A stretch of 64,000 bases of DNA from Sinorhizobium numidicum (GTDB lineage Bacteria > Pseudomonadota > Alphaproteobacteria > Rhizobiales > Rhizobiaceae), in NCBI RefSeq assembly GCF_029892045.1, contig NZ_CP120368.1:1858001-1922000 (forward strand). Reading direction: 5' to 3'. Every line of letters starts with the position of its first letter. Position 1 is the first letter of the stretch. The translations under genes were made by a program, and so were the position numbers. Below the pieces are notes generated by a model. The model made no database searches and was not told where the DNA came from. It was given only the letters and a program-made list of their open reading frames with translations. Positions 36,192 to 44,874 of this stretch are shown here, piece by piece.

Positions 36192-36241
36192 TTGACTCGT
36201 ACGGCGTACGATTCAATTGCATCGTGCGCTGTACGAGTCAA
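36192..36241. promoter_or_regulatory. 50-bp near-perfect palindrome, probable TetR double operator
   Basis: A left arm TTGACTCGTACGGCGTACGA and its complement on the right (two mismatches in 21 bases) are separated by eight bases. Each arm is itself dyad-like around TCGTACGGCGTACGA. The element lies between the divergent exported RidA gene and the TetR gene, so it is the obvious operator for both promoters. TTGACT at both outer edges could be opposing -35 boxes. Confidence 0.85.
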
Positions 36242-36307
36242 CCGTTCAGGATCGACATTCGTCGCATTGTCGGCTTAAATCGACGTTCTGATCAGCAAGG
36301 AAGACGG

Positions 36308-37006
36308 ATGGCAGCCAAACGTAGCGGCGCTCAGAGCAAACGGTCTCAACGGGTGGGTGTGTCACTCCAGTCCGTGCAGGAGCCGCGCAGTGAACCGCCT
36401 CTCTCTCTGGAACGGATCGTAGCGGCCGCAATAGAACTGCTGGACGCCCAGGGAATCGATGGATTGAAGATGCGTCGGCTGGCCGATCGCCTCGGCTCGG
36501 GCGTGATGAGCCTATATTGGCACGTCAACAACAAAGAGGATGTCTTTGATCTGGCGCTCGACTCGGTGCTCGAATACCGCGGACCGCCGCAAATAGTTGA
36601 GTCTCAAGACTGGCGCGGAGAAGTCGTTCATATGCTCGAAGACTGGCGCGCCAGCATGCTGCGCCATCCTTGGTCGGCATTGCTGTTGCCGCGCCGGGCG
36701 CTCGGCCCGAACATCCTCAGTCGCCTAGAACTGCTGAGCAAGACCTTGTCCAGAGCCGGTGTAGCGGACGCAGATTTGAACGTTGCGATATGGTCGCTCT
36801 GGAACTATGTGATGGGCGCCACCATCACCCGGGCGAGCTTCGACCTCTCGGACGACGACAGGGCCGCCGCGCAGCAGCACCTTACACGTTGCAGCGAACG
36901 CTACCCGACAATCGAACGCTCTCGTCTGCTGTTGGATAACGATTGGGACGGCGCTTTCAGGAAAGGCCTCGACTTTCTGCTTGATGGCCTCGCTCCGAGA
37001 CAATGA
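36308..37006 (+). CDS. TetR-family transcriptional regulator
   Basis: A 232-residue repressor-type regulator. The HTH is at about residues 45-90 (LERIVAAAIELLDAQGIDGL, then MRRLADRLGSGVMSLYWHV), the wording typical of the tetracycline-repressor branch with a TetR_C-like ligand domain. A short basic N-terminal extension (MAAKRSGAQSKRSQR) may add DNA contacts. ATG 36308 follows AAGGAAG. It is divergent from the exported RidA gene across a 50-bp palindrome and probably represses itself and that gene. The ligand cannot be predicted. Confidence 0.9.
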   Translation: MAAKRSGAQSKRSQRVGVSLQSVQEPRSEPPLSLERIVAAAIELLDAQGIDGLKMRRLADRLGSGVMSLYWHVNNKEDVFDLALDSVLEYRGPPQIVESQDWRGEVVHMLEDWRASMLRHPWSALLLPRRALGPNILSRLELLSKTLSRAGVADADLNVAIWSLWNYVMGATITRASFDLSDDDRAAAQQHLTRCSERYPTIERSRLLLDNDWDGAFRKGLDFLLDGLAPRQ

Positions 37007-37214
37007 ACACTCCTGCAACCTTCGACTTTGGCCCTAGATCGCCTCGCCCGATCGGGCGGAAGGAAGCCTGGTGGCTTGAAGAAGCGTGGCTGAGGCCATG
37101 AGCGTTCGGAGTCGCCATGTCTTGTTTGATCACCATGTCGCAGAAGGCTGGCGCATCTTTCATGGACGCCCGACGGGGTTCGTTATAAACATTCCATTTT
37201 AGAGGAGACGCAGC

Positions 37215-37607
37215 ATGGACCGATTCACGGGCGGTTGCCTGTGCGGCAACGTCCGAATTGTGGCGTCGGGTCTCCCATACCGGGTCGGCCTTTGTCACTG
37301 TCTCGACTGCCGCAAGCATCATGGGGCCCTTTTTCACGCTTCCGCAGTGTTCCCTCAGAATGCGGTGACGATCGAGGGCGAAACACGCGACTACGCCGGG
37401 CGATTTTTCTGTCCCCGCTGCGGTTCGTCCATTTTCGCACGCACCGCGGACGAAATCGAAGTGAACCTAGGATCCTTGGATGCCCCTGACCAACTGATGC
37501 CAACCTACGAAAGCTGGATCATCCGTCGCGAGTCCTGGTTGCCGCCGTTTCCGCTCACGAGACGTTACGACCGCGATCGTGACGCCACGGGCCGCTTTGA
37601 GGAGTAG
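37215..37607 (+). CDS. GFA-family zinc protein
   Basis: A 130-residue protein of the GFA (glutathione-dependent formaldehyde-activating enzyme-like) / CENP-V fold. The zinc-binding cysteines are in GGCLCGNVR, GLCHCLDCRKHHG and RFFCPRCGSS, the full set for two zinc sites. The start has GAGGAGA upstream at a longer-than-usual spacing. The family name reflects one member; most homologues, including this one, have no proven formaldehyde role. It stands alone in forward orientation, 208 bp after the TetR gene. Confidence 0.9.
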   Translation: MDRFTGGCLCGNVRIVASGLPYRVGLCHCLDCRKHHGALFHASAVFPQNAVTIEGETRDYAGRFFCPRCGSSIFARTADEIEVNLGSLDAPDQLMPTYESWIIRRESWLPPFPLTRRYDRDRDATGRFEE

Positions 37608-37697
37608 GTCGCACGAACGGTGCGCAGGCGCCCGTTACGAGTGACCGAGATGTATGGCTTGATCGCTCGAGGACAGCGCCTTCGATCACGCGGCGCG

Positions 37698-39212
37698 TCA
37701 CTCCGGAAGACCGGCCTTGCGGTAGCCATCAACGAAATGCTCAAGCGTCGCAGCGTCGCGGAATGGCTCCGTCGCGGCCCAGTGGCGGGTTGTGAAATGC
37801 GGGTTGCCGACGAGGAACAATTCGACCTCTGCGCGCGCCTCGTCGAGCCGGCCGAGTTGGGCAAGGCTTGCCGCCAGGAAACGGCGTGAGCTTGTACGAT
37901 AAGTCTCGTCCCTGCGCAGCGTCTCGACGGCGGCTTCGTACTCGCCGGCCGCATATTGCGCCTGGCCGAGCGTTAGATAGTACCAACTTGCCGGAAACGG
38001 GTTCAGCCGGAACGCCTTGCGAATGTGCTCAAGGCCCTCCTCGACCCGCCCGGCCAAGACGGCGATGTCGGATAGTGCCGCCCAGGCGTCGGCCTCGTTC
38101 GGGTCGAGCTCGATCGCCTTGGTGAATTCCGCATCCGCCTCGGCGAAGCTGCGTTCATATGCAAGCAGGTAAGCCAGGACCCAGCGGCAGCCGGCATCGT
38201 TGGGGTCGATCGCTACGGCTTTGCGCGCCGATTCCAAAGCAACGCTACGGGAAGATTCAGTTGGTCCGCCGGAATGCACCCATCCCATCCAGTGGTTTAT
38301 GGCAAGCCAACGATAGGCCTCGGCGTATTCCGGATCGAGCGTAACCGCGCGCGTGAGCATCAGATGCGCTTCCCGCGCCGTCTGCGGTGAATCATCCATC
38401 AGCTTGCGCGCCCGCACGCAGAGATCGTAAGCCTCGAGATTCCTGGGCCGATTGCGCGGCGGCGATGGTGCGCGCAGCCGGCCGAGTAACGCCTCCACGA
38501 TCTTGCCGGTGACTTCGTCCTGAACGGCAAAGATATCTTCCAGACTGCGATCGAAGCGTTCCGCCCATAGATGATCGCCACTCACCGCGTCGACCAGTTG
38601 GGCGTTGACGCGCACGCGCCCTGCTGCGCGTCTTGCGCTACCCTCCAGCAGGTAGCGCACGCCAAGGTCCTGTGCGATCTCGCGCACGTCCATCGCCTTT
38701 CCTTTGTAGGCAAAGGCCGAGTTGCGTGCGATGACGAAGAGGCTGGAGATCCTGGACAGGTCGGTGATCAGGTCTTCGGTCAACCCATCCGCGAAGGATT
38801 CCTGCTCGGGATCGTTGCTGAAACTAACGAAAGGCAGCACGGCTATCGACGGTTTGTTAGGCAGCGGCAATGGTTTTCGCTTCGCGCCACCGACGTGTTC
38901 GACAGGCCCCGTGAAGCGGTAGCCGACCCGCGGAACCGTGGCGATCCATTCGCCGCCGTCGGCGGCCGCACCAAGCAACTTCCGCAGCTGCGCGATCTGG
39001 ACGGTGAGGTTGCCTTCCTCGACGGCCCTGCCCGGCCATGCCGCGTCCATCAACTCGGCTTTTCCCAGGATTTCGCCGGGCCGTCCGACGAGTGCCGCAA
39101 GCAGCTTCAGCCCGCGGTAACCGATGGCAACGGGATCATCGTTCCGAACGAGCGTTCCCGCACCCGGATCAAGCACGAACGGACCAAAAACAAAGCGCGA
39201 CATACGGCGCAT
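37698..39212 (-). CDS. wHTH-TPR transcriptional regulator (CadC/adenylate cyclase-like)
   Basis: A 504-residue cytoplasmic protein with an OmpR-type winged helix at residues 1-105 (LVGRPGEILGKAELMDAAW, VGYRFTGPV), then the domain found after it in CadC- and adenylate-cyclase-like proteins (KPSIAVLPFVSFSNDPEQE, FADGLTEDLITDLSR). Several TPR repeats (EYAEAYRWLAINHW, NEADAWAALSDIAVLAG, AGEYEAAVETLR) follow. No transmembrane segment separates the parts. Such proteins are common in rhizobia and mostly uncharacterised. ATG 39212 is chosen; 39203 is possible. Targets unknown; the divergent DUF1127 gene is a candidate. Confidence 0.85.
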   Translation of the reverse strand: MRRMSRFVFGPFVLDPGAGTLVRNDDPVAIGYRGLKLLAALVGRPGEILGKAELMDAAWPGRAVEEGNLTVQIAQLRKLLGAAADGGEWIATVPRVGYRFTGPVEHVGGAKRKPLPLPNKPSIAVLPFVSFSNDPEQESFADGLTEDLITDLSRISSLFVIARNSAFAYKGKAMDVREIAQDLGVRYLLEGSARRAAGRVRVNAQLVDAVSGDHLWAERFDRSLEDIFAVQDEVTGKIVEALLGRLRAPSPPRNRPRNLEAYDLCVRARKLMDDSPQTAREAHLMLTRAVTLDPEYAEAYRWLAINHWMGWVHSGGPTESSRSVALESARKAVAIDPNDAGCRWVLAYLLAYERSFAEADAEFTKAIELDPNEADAWAALSDIAVLAGRVEEGLEHIRKAFRLNPFPASWYYLTLGQAQYAAGEYEAAVETLRRDETYRTSSRRFLAASLAQLGRLDEARAEVELFLVGNPHFTTRHWAATEPFRDAATLEHFVDGYRKAGLPE

Positions 39213-39340
39213 CTATAGTCCGTTTGGAAGTTTTTGAGAACTTTTTGGAAGAGCTTAATTACGACGCTGTTCGCATCCTGCAGAATTCGTCCTCTTTCAG
39301 GTCGAAGGCCCCCGGACCTTCAAACCATATGGAGGTTGCT

Positions 39341-39598
39341 ATGAACGATACTCCCATCCTTGCATCGGCCCCGCATCAGGCAGCGCGGCCGGGAACGCCC
39401 GTGGGGCGGGCGGAACTGTCGCGTCGGCACTACAGCCCGGCGACCTTGCGAAGCATCATCGCGACCTGGGGCGAGCGGATACGCTTTCGCTGGGAACTTG
39501 AGCAAAAGTTGAAGGACGATCCCCATTTGATCGACGATATCGGCCTGACGAGACGGCAGTTCGAGGCAGAGATCGCCAAGCCCTTCTGGCAAGTATAA
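39341..39598 (+). CDS. DUF1127 family protein
   Basis: An 85-residue protein whose C-terminal half matches DUF1127: IIATWGERIRFRWELEQKL, then a DPHLIDDIGLTRRQFEAEIAKPFW ending. The family consists of small, often arginine-rich proteins; some members in alphaproteobacteria act as regulators or RNA-binding proteins in stress and phosphate physiology. The start has GGAGG at good spacing. It is divergent from the wHTH-TPR regulator and precedes an MFS exporter by about 100 bp, so it may share a transcript with it. Confidence 0.85.
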   Translation: MNDTPILASAPHQAARPGTPVGRAELSRRHYSPATLRSIIATWGERIRFRWELEQKLKDDPHLIDDIGLTRRQFEAEIAKPFWQV

Positions 39599-39700
39599 GG
39601 CGAATGTTGCAATGACACCGGGTCGCCAGTTTCCATGTGCCGCAGTGGTTCGCCTGCACATGCACTTGCCGGAATTTGCCGGTTCTGCTTCGAAATCTGT

Positions 39701-40867
39701 ATGACTGCCGAAAGCACGACATCACCGCGAGAGGCTCGGATCCCATGGGCCGCGATGGCGGGCATCATCGCCACCGTCACGGTGTTCGCCATGGCACAGG
39801 GGCTGAGCTATCCGCTGTTCAGCTTCATCCTGGAGCGGCAGGGGACGACGCCCGGCCTGATCGGCTTGTCGGCGGCGATGACGCCGCTGGGTTTCATTGT
39901 ATCCGCGCCCTTCATTCCGGCGCTGGCGCGGCGCGTGGGCGGGGCGCGGCTTGCGATCCTGTGTTCGATCCTCGCCGCGCTCGCTCTGATCGCGATCGCC
40001 TGGAGGCAGGAAGTCTGGGCCTGGATGCCGCTGCGCTTCCTGCTCGGCTTCTTCGCCAATCCGCTTTACGTGATCAGCGAAACCTGGCTGATCTCGATCA
40101 CGCCCGCGCCACGCCGGGGCCGCATCATGGGCCTCTATTCATCGATCGTTTCGGGTGGCTTCGCCATCGGCCCGCTGTCGCTCGGCTTGGTCGGCACGCA
40201 GGGGTGGCCGCCCTTCATGATCGGTATCGTGGCCTTCCTTCTCTGCGGCCTGATCGTGCTTGCGGTCGTGCCGCGCCTGCCGAAGGTCCCGCACGAAGGC
40301 GAGGCAACATCGGTCGGCAGCTTCTTCGCACTGGCGCCGCTTCTATTGTTCGCGGTTTTCGCCGCAGCCGCCTTCGAGCAGATCCTGCTTTCCTTGTTCG
40401 CGGTCTATGGCACCGCGCTCGGCAGCGCCGAGGAGCGCATCGCTTCGCTCATCACCTGCTTCATCGCAGGCAATGCCGTGCTGCAGATTTTGCTCGGGCG
40501 CGTGGCCGAACAGTTTGGCTCGACGCGGACCATGTTATTCTGTGCCCTGGTTTCGCTGGCCGGCTGCCTGCTGCTGCCGCCGATCTTCAACTCGTGGCTC
40601 ATCTGGCCGCTCGTTTTCGTCTGGGGCGGGGTCTCGTTCGGGATCTACACCATGTCGCTGATCCAACTCGGCGAGCGTTTCACCGGTCAAGCCTTGATCG
40701 CCGGTAACGCGGCCTTCGCGTTCGTATGGGGCATCGGCGGCATCGTGGGCTCGCCCGCGACAGGACTGGCGATGCAACTGATCGGACATCAGGGGCTGCC
40801 ATCGTCCCTTGGCCTGCTGTGCTGTCTGCTGGCGGTGTTTCTGATGGCGGAGAGACGGCGGGTCTGA
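39701..40867 (+). CDS. MFS transporter (YfcJ/UMF-like exporter)
   Basis: A 388-residue major facilitator with 12 predicted helices, visible as alternating hydrophobic blocks from MAGIIATVTVFAMAQGLSYP to SLGLLCCLLAVFLMAE. The loop between helices 2 and 3 has IPALARRVGGARLAI, a divergent motif A. Helix 5 contains SSIVSGGFAIGPLSLGLVG, typical of drug-exporter-like MFS proteins. The start at 39701 is chosen because it gives a short cytoplasmic leader; the ribosome-binding site is weak. It follows the DUF1127 gene. Substrate unknown. Confidence 0.85.
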   Translation: MTAESTTSPREARIPWAAMAGIIATVTVFAMAQGLSYPLFSFILERQGTTPGLIGLSAAMTPLGFIVSAPFIPALARRVGGARLAILCSILAALALIAIAWRQEVWAWMPLRFLLGFFANPLYVISETWLISITPAPRRGRIMGLYSSIVSGGFAIGPLSLGLVGTQGWPPFMIGIVAFLLCGLIVLAVVPRLPKVPHEGEATSVGSFFALAPLLLFAVFAAAAFEQILLSLFAVYGTALGSAEERIASLITCFIAGNAVLQILLGRVAEQFGSTRTMLFCALVSLAGCLLLPPIFNSWLIWPLVFVWGGVSFGIYTMSLIQLGERFTGQALIAGNAAFAFVWGIGGIVGSPATGLAMQLIGHQGLPSSLGLLCCLLAVFLMAERRRV

Positions 40868-41494
40868 TCGAGCACTTGCCTCGTGCCGCGTCGATTGTAT
40901 GCCGGCTTCCACCAATAGGGAGCCAGCATGACCGCCGAAGATCTCCCAATTCGAAAAGCGTGCGGCCGCGCCTGCTTCCATCGGGACCGCCGTTGCTGGC
41001 GGCACACCAACTCGCCGCTGCAGACAGAGGACGAATGACGCTATCGATCTTCGACACAGGTGCCAGGTGAAAGCGCAAGGATTTCCGCGACGGTGGAGGA
41101 CGCCGTCGGCCGAGTGGGGTCGAATTCAACACAATCGGTCGGAGAGTTCATGGAGGCATACGAGGCGATAAGGTTGGATCTGGCCCGCTGCGCCTCATGG
41201 ACATGCGCTTGGTGCAGCGTCTAGCCGCAGCAACAAACGTCAATGTTTGCGACCTCGGCGAAATTCTCGATTGCGAAGGAGAGGTAGGCCGAACTTTTGA
41301 AGTCAAGCGCCGGGTGGCCAGTGCCGTGTCCAAAACAGTGGGTTCGGGCCGCTTTCCCTTGTTCTAGCTTGGAATTGCAACGCCGACGGCAATATTGCCT
41401 GCTTCGGCGCAGAGCGCCGCTAACTTGATCGATGCGCCGCGCCAGGCTGCCGTCGTCAAATGTCAACGATGGTGAAGCAGGAGAAAGCGCTTAA
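40868..41494. other. region with no recognised gene
   Basis: About 630 bp between the MFS gene and the end of the membrane-protein gene. Short frames on both strands exist, for example a 56-codon forward ORF from ATG 41197 and an 81-codon reverse one at 41221-41466, but none shows a family feature or good start context. It may be decayed sequence of the accessory region. Confidence 0.5.
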
Positions 41495-42823
41495 TCATCT
41501 AACAAAAGTAGCACGCGGCCGTGATGGAGAGGCAGGCTCTGCAGATCGGCTGGGGCCGCAATAAGCTGACGGATCGGTTGAACGAGGATCCATAAGCGGG
41601 GGATAGTTGATGATGGCCAAGATGACGAAACAGGCTGCGAAGAGTGGTCCCGAGAAGCGGCGCCCGACGTAGCCGGGAGCAGCGGCTGCGAAAAGGAGCA
41701 AAATCCATTGGCTGCTGTAGAGCATCGCCTCGGCAGGATTGAAGTAGAGGTAGAATATGAACAAGCTACCAACTGCCATCAAAGTCCACAGTGTTATCGA
41801 GCGCCGTCGACGGTCGCGCAATGCACTGAAGGCGCCGAAGCTGAGCGCGAACATGACCACGATATAGCCGGCGAGCCTCAATCCAGAACTGCCAAGGGCG
41901 ACAGTCGCCTGCGACGTATACCGGTATTGCACCATGTCGAGCGGCGATACCAAAGCGAAGACCCAGAAGCTTGACAAGTAATCGGCGAGCACATCGGGCG
42001 ATACGAAATTGGCAATGCTCGCTAAACTATCAAGATAATGCCTTTGCCATGCGAAGGCTGCCGCCAAATCCGTATAAAGCATTGGCACCGAGGAGAGAGC
42101 GGTTGCAATGGCTACCGGTAGTGCGAGCACCAAGATGAATCTCTGCCATGGGTTGTCGGATGCAGAAGCTTTGGCCAGTCCAGCGTATAGAAGCACGCAC
42201 GCTAATGCCGGCAGGTTGGCCGTACCAGGAATTGCCCCCGCTATGCCAGCGGATATGGAGCAAAGCACCGGGTGGTTTTTTGAATGTCGCGCAATGACGA
42301 TGAAGGCGAGCATGGCGACAGCCATTGCGCTGAATGTGAAGCCGTAGGTCTCAACGACGCTGAAAATCGTTAAGGAACCAAACGCGAAGATTGCCGCAAG
42401 CACCATGAAAAATGTGGCGCCACATCCTAACCCAAGCAGGCGCAAGTAGAGAAAAAACGCTAGTGATCCGATCGCGACAAAAGCGGCAAGAGCAATAATA
42501 GCCGCGGTCGCAGCTGAAACACCCATCTGCGTGAGTGGCCAGCCAATAGCCGCGATAGACGCGACGGCCAAGGCGTGCTTGCGGATGCGAAAAACGCCCC
42601 AGTGACCACTGGATAGTCCCCGGAAGTAATCACCTACGTCAGCGCCTAGAATACAGTTGTTTACCCGGATTGCTTCGGAGGTGACGCCAAGCCTAATCAG
42701 AAAGTAGCCAAAGACGAGGGCAGTCAGCAGGCCGGCCGACGCCCAGGTTCGGACACCGAACATTCGCAAGCCACCCAAGCCGACCTGATCCTCGGCTATT
42801 CCTGCGATCGTCAATGCGCCCAT
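41495..42823 (-). CDS. polytopic membrane protein, possibly GT-C-type glycosyltransferase
   Basis: A 442-residue protein with about 10-12 hydrophobic segments (for example FGVRTWASAGLLTALVFGYF, AATAAIIALAAFVAIGSLAF, SITLWTLMAVGSLFIFYLY). The long non-membrane loop after the first helix (ILGADVGDYFRGLSSGHWG) contains acidic residues reminiscent of GT-C lipid-linked glycosyltransferases, but no definite motif is present. It overlaps the end of the UbiA gene by about 13 bp, so the two are co-translated. ATG 42823 is chosen; the frame extends to 42853. A partner role in polyprenyl-linked sugar transfer is inference. Confidence 0.65.
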   Translation of the reverse strand: MGALTIAGIAEDQVGLGGLRMFGVRTWASAGLLTALVFGYFLIRLGVTSEAIRVNNCILGADVGDYFRGLSSGHWGVFRIRKHALAVASIAAIGWPLTQMGVSAATAAIIALAAFVAIGSLAFFLYLRLLGLGCGATFFMVLAAIFAFGSLTIFSVVETYGFTFSAMAVAMLAFIVIARHSKNHPVLCSISAGIAGAIPGTANLPALACVLLYAGLAKASASDNPWQRFILVLALPVAIATALSSVPMLYTDLAAAFAWQRHYLDSLASIANFVSPDVLADYLSSFWVFALVSPLDMVQYRYTSQATVALGSSGLRLAGYIVVMFALSFGAFSALRDRRRRSITLWTLMAVGSLFIFYLYFNPAEAMLYSSQWILLLFAAAAPGYVGRRFSGPLFAACFVILAIINYPPLMDPRSTDPSAYCGPSRSAEPASPSRPRATFVR

Positions 42824-44187
42824 TGGAGGATCCCAAAAACGACTGCTCCGCAAAGGAGGCTCTTGGCGTCGGTGGCGGCGAACACAATGGGGTCCTCAAG
42901 CATGTCACCGCGGTGTGTCAACAGAACCATGCGGCCCAGCCAGTATACCAGCACGGGAATAGCGAACCAAAGTGCGCGTGGCGTGCTGTAGACCTCAGTT
43001 TGCACTTCAGACCAAACGAATACGGCATAGATCGTGACCGCACTGAACGCCGCCGACGAGGCGAGCGCGGCTACTACAGAGAAATCCTCGGTTCTGTAGG
43101 AACGGTTGCCAGCTCTTTTCCGTCCGATCTTCATCATGGTGGCAAGTTCAGCCTGTCGCTTAATAAGTGCCAGCGCCAGGAAGAAGAGCGCCGAGAATGC
43201 GATCAGCCACTCGGACAGTCGGATCCCAGTCGCTTCCCCCCCGGCGGCAATTCGGATCGCATAGAGGCAGCCGAGGACGACGACATCGATCATCAGCATG
43301 CGCTTCAGATAAATCGAATAGAGGCAGGTCAGTACGAAATAGACTACCAGCGTAATTTGAAAGCTGATGGCGAGCGGGAGCGCGGCAAAGCAAGCGGCAA
43401 TCAGCAGGGTCGGTATAAGGAAGAGCGCGCTTGCGACCGGCAGCGCGCCGCTTGCAAACGGGCGCAACTTTTTGGTCGGGTGGGCTCTGTCAGCCTGCAG
43501 GTCGAGAAGGTCGTTACAGACGTAGCTGATCGAGGCGACCAGAGAAAATGCCAAAAAGGCAAGTATCGATTGATACCAGTTCTCGGTGGTTGAGACTGGC
43601 GACACCATCACGGGCACGAAGACCAGTACATTCTTGGACCAATGGCGTACTCGGATCGCCGAAATGATCGCGAGGACAGTCGGCCAGACGGGAGCCGCAC
43701 TTTGTCCCGTGTCCGGAAGTTCAACTTTCAAAACGTGAAAATCCGCTGGCGAAGAAATGAGTTCGAAATCGCCGCTAGATAATCCAAGCTCCCGGGCTAC
43801 GCACTTACGGCAGAGGTCCTGATCGTTTTGGCTAGTAGCATCCAGGACCAAACACCTCGAGAATATGCCGTGATACTCACAAACTGCTTTTACAACAGAG
43901 AACGGAAGCGCCGAATATAAAACTAGCTTCCGCCCGTTTTTACGCTCATTTTTCAGGGCGGCTAGAAGATCTTGATTGTACAGGAGGACTCTTGGATCCG
44001 GAGAGCTCTTCTTTTTAGTGTTCCATTGACGGCTTACAAGAAACCCTTTTATACTCGCAGGGAGAGTGAATATCTCTTCTCTTACGAAAATTATTGCGCC
44101 CTCGTGATGAATGTTGCTCCTTAAAAGAGCATGCTCAAGATTGATCACCAAGGGCGGACTTAGCGCGTTTGTGCCGGAATTCTGCAT
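42811..44187 (-). CDS. UbiA-family prenyltransferase with degenerate HAD-like N-terminus
   Basis: A 458-residue two-part protein. The C-terminal ~280 residues are a UbiA-superfamily membrane prenyltransferase with the first Asp-rich motif NDLLDLQAD (225-233) and a second region YLKRMLMIDVVVLG; this branch includes the decaprenyl-phosphate phosphoribosyltransferases. The N-terminal ~160 residues resemble HAD hydrolases found fused to such enzymes, but the nucleophile motif expected as DxDxT reads NLEHA (N16, E18), so phosphatase activity is unlikely. ATG 44187 is preferred; a TTG lies upstream. G+C is lower than the neighbours, especially at the 5' end, suggesting transfer. It is coupled to the membrane gene downstream. 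Confidence 0.85.
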   Translation of the reverse strand: MQNSGTNALSPPLVINLEHALLRSNIHHEGAIIFVREEIFTLPASIKGFLVSRQWNTKKKSSPDPRVLLYNQDLLAALKNERKNGRKLVLYSALPFSVVKAVCEYHGIFSRCLVLDATSQNDQDLCRKCVARELGLSSGDFELISSPADFHVLKVELPDTGQSAAPVWPTVLAIISAIRVRHWSKNVLVFVPVMVSPVSTTENWYQSILAFLAFSLVASISYVCNDLLDLQADRAHPTKKLRPFASGALPVASALFLIPTLLIAACFAALPLAISFQITLVVYFVLTCLYSIYLKRMLMIDVVVLGCLYAIRIAAGGEATGIRLSEWLIAFSALFFLALALIKRQAELATMMKIGRKRAGNRSYRTEDFSVVAALASSAAFSAVTIYAVFVWSEVQTEVYSTPRALWFAIPVLVYWLGRMVLLTHRGDMLEDPIVFAATDAKSLLCGAVVFGILQWAH

Positions 44188-44874
44188 TCGCCGGATCCCA
44201 TAAAACAAACTTAAATAAGGATTAATTTCATCGATTTTTCTTGGAATGTTTTACAGCATACTACATTTCTGCGTTAGCTTATCACTAGCGGTGGCGTTAA
44301 GGCTGCGAAGCGGCTGTAGCTCCTAAAAGATCGCGGCGGTCCTCCTCGCTGCCCGTTGAAGGGTCTTTCGGCATCTCCGAGTGCATCATCACGCAGACCT
44401 CCTGAGCGTCATTACGGGTAATGCGAAGATGAACGCCACAAATATACTGGCATTGCCGAGGGTTCCTGAAAATATAGGGAACTCTATAGGTGCGGAGCGC
44501 ACCGTAGGTTGAGAGCAGCACTGTTACGGCGGGTGGTGTCACGACTGCCAAGCGGCCGCAACTTTTCAAAATTCGCGTCGATCCTCCGGCACGGGCCCGT
44601 CGTGCTCTCAGGCTCGATGATCTGTTCTACGCGTGGCGATGCGTTGGCAAATGGACGCGATTTCGACGAGGTCCGTCCGGCTCTTGCCGTTTGCCCGTTA
44701 TGATCGCCTCAGACCTTTCCTGGGCGGGCATCGAGGAGGTCTCGTGAACGTCATTGTCGAGATGCTCCGGCGGCCCGGCTTTGGCGAGCTCAAAAGCGCA
44801 ACAGTTTTCTCGATCAGCAGATATGGAGATCAAAAGCTACACAGCCGCCAGGACGAGCGGTGAAGCGCATCCGG
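44188..44874. other. AT-rich upstream region and unassigned sequence
   Basis: About 690 bp upstream of the UbiA gene. The part at 44200-44290 is strongly AT-rich and probably contains its promoter. The remainder holds one possible small reverse gene (listed separately) and a 76-codon forward frame at 44633-44863 without recognisable features. Confidence 0.5.
44297..44569 (-). CDS. hypothetical small protein, doubtful
   Basis: A 90-codon reverse frame beginning with TTG at 44569. The predicted protein has a hydrophobic N-terminal third (LAVVTPPAVTVLLSTYGALR) and a polar rest (YIFRNPRQCQYICGVHLRIT, EMPKDPSTGSEEDRRDLLG). Composition is compatible with coding, but there is no convincing ribosome-binding site or recognised family. 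It could be a remnant. Confidence 0.3.
   Translation of the reverse strand: MKSCGRLAVVTPPAVTVLLSTYGALRTYRVPYIFRNPRQCQYICGVHLRITRNDAQEVCVMMHSEMPKDPSTGSEEDRRDLLGATAASQP

Noticed and set aside
36246..36431. Reverse 61-codon frame overlapping the TetR start
   Set aside because: It overlaps a strong TetR gene antisense and has no features of its own.
39637..40707. A 356-codon forward frame overlapping the MFS gene
   Set aside because: It is the +2-shifted shadow of the MFS gene, arginine/alanine-rich and without hydrophobic helices.
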